DNA of 5,291 nucleotides from Methylobacterium sp. (GTDB lineage Bacteria; Pseudomonadota; Alphaproteobacteria; Rhizobiales; Beijerinckiaceae), in NCBI GenBank assembly GCA_020252865.1, contig JADCCH010000270.1:1-5291 (forward strand), given 5' to 3'. Position 1 is the stretch's first letter. Every line of letters starts with the position of its first letter. Below are positions 4,777-5,291 of the stretch, in pieces. Under the pieces are notes generated by a model, which was not told where the DNA came from, searched no databases, and saw only the letters and a list, made by a program, of their open reading frames with translations. The translations under genes and the position numbers were made by a program.

Positions 4777-4964
4777 CAGTTTCGGGAGTTCCGACTGGCA
4801 CTCGCCGCCCAATCTGATTGCAGCGCAGCCGATCTGGCTCGCGCGCAATTCCGAAGGGGCAGTTTGGGCATCGCGCCCAATCTGGTGTCGACGGGGTGGA
4901 GCGCAGTTTGGCGCGGGGATGACGGAGCAGTTTCGGAACCGCACCCCATCTGGTTCAATCTGGC
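4777..4964. repeat. Array of about nine degenerate CCMAWCTG repeats in alternating orientation
   Basis: On the plus strand, CAGTTTSGG-type copies lie at 4777-4786, 4860-4869, 4904-4913 and 4928-4937. CCAATCTG-type copies lie near 4808-4818, 4828-4837, 4875-4885, 4944-4954 and 4954-4964. The reverse complement of CAGTTTGGGC is GCCCAAACTG, which differs from GCCCAATCTG by one base, so both sets are one motif (about GCCCAAWCTG) in two orientations. Nine copies in under 200 bases, outside any recognised gene, suggest a multi-site protein binding region such as an origin, a partition site or an operator array. Confidence 0.55.
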
Positions 4965-5002
4965 CGGAGCGCAGGTCTGCGCGATGATCGACGGGATGGC
5001 GA

Positions 5003-5291
5003 TCATGACGGTTCGCCCTCCGGATAGACCCAGACATGCGGGTTCTCGACATCGAGCAACGCGCCGGTCTGGGGCGACTTGTAGTGGGTCGGCAGGACCG
5101 CGATGGTGGCCTGCGAGACCTCGCCGGTTTCGGGATCGACCGCTTCGCCGTCCGTCGGAATGGCCATCGCTTCGACGCACAGAAACCCGAAACGCGACCG
5201 GGACGGGCCGAAGCCATAGGGCGCGCCATCGCGGACGAATTTCACGAAGCCCTTGGTGGCGAGCACATTCAGGCGGTCCCGGATCGTGTCC
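5003..5291 (-). CDS. Winged-helix-like phage protein, C-terminal part (runs off the right edge)
   Basis: The frame is open to the right edge and gives about 95 residues. It starts DTIRDRLNVLATKGFVKFVRDG, which looks like the recognition helix and wing of a winged helix-turn-helix domain (T-I-R-D-R-L-N-x-L-x-x-K-G-x-V). RSRFGFLCVEAMAIP follows, then a C-terminal segment with VDPETGEV and VLPTHYKSPQTGALLDVENP. A GTG at 5264-5266 could be read as a start, but it would discard the recognition helix, so the true start is outside the window. A DNA-binding role is inferred from the N-terminal fragment. The gene precedes the repeat-rich stretch and may bind it. Its TGA overlaps an ATG (ATGA, 5003-5006) preceded by GGAGGG, yet the frame begun there resembles no known protein until it reaches the RuvC-like gene. 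Confidence 0.65.
   Translation of the reverse strand, partial: DTIRDRLNVLATKGFVKFVRDGAPYGFGPSRSRFGFLCVEAMAIPTDGEAVDPETGEVSQATIAVLPTHYKSPQTGALLDVENPHVWVYPEGEPS

Larger units (their letters stand above)
4593..5002. other. Repeat-rich stretch between the winged-helix gene and the RuvC-like gene
   Basis: I do not see a credible protein here, although one minus-strand frame is open across it and continuous with the RuvC-like gene. It contains, in the direction of transcription, an array of short repeats in alternating orientation (4777-4964), TGGCCAGG repeated at 4740-4747 and 4757-4764, a second copy of the 16-bp motif also found at 3303-3318, and a set of competing hairpins (4663-4719). It could be a regulatory leader or an origin-like region. 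Confidence 0.6.

Noticed and set aside
4777..4964. CRISPR array
   Set aside because: The repeats are about 10 bp, degenerate, in both orientations and irregularly spaced, and no cas gene is present.

Overview
The window is GC-rich and densely packed. It looks like part of an alphaproteobacterial prophage or related integrated element. This reading rests on family resemblance recognised by eye: a DUF3489 tail, a DUF7220-like membrane protein, a DUF6362-like protein, a ParB-methyltransferase fusion and a phage-type RuvC-like nuclease. No database search was possible. A sphingomonad or related alphaproteobacterium is my best guess for the host, with low certainty.

Left end (1-271): the first 75 bases encode, on the minus strand, the N-terminus of an IS3-family OrfA that runs off the window. 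The IS end appears to lie near base 141. There it interrupts a plus-strand DUF3489-type gene, of which only the last 28 codons remain (142-228). A strong hairpin (241-271) separates this remnant from the converging minus-strand operon.

Middle (254-3059, minus strand, read right to left): a ParB-domain/N4-N6 DNA methyltransferase fusion is followed after one base by a C5-cytosine methyltransferase, then by a small two-helix membrane protein. The C5 enzyme is split. Motifs I to VIII are in one frame and end at TGA (1133-1135). The target-recognition WPTP repeats and the conserved C-terminus continue in another frame down to 493. That second frame is also open over the whole N-terminal half and has its own ATG four bases downstream of the first. 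This makes a frameshift (mutational or programmed) or true dual coding the main puzzle of the window.

Right (3434-5291, minus strand): a winged-helix-like protein (partial at the window edge), a RuvC-like endonuclease, a 65-aa protein and a DUF6362-like HTH protein. The last three are coupled by GTGA or ATGA overlaps and have good Shine-Dalgarno sequences. Two gene-free stretches (3060-3433 and 4593-5002) hold short repeats, palindromes and competing hairpins, and share a 16-bp motif. The second contains a conspicuous array of short repeats in alternating orientation.

Together the genes look like a phage DNA-processing and DNA-modification module: DNA-binding regulators, a junction-resolving nuclease and two methyltransferases of different chemistry with no visible restriction endonuclease, consistent with self-protection from host restriction.
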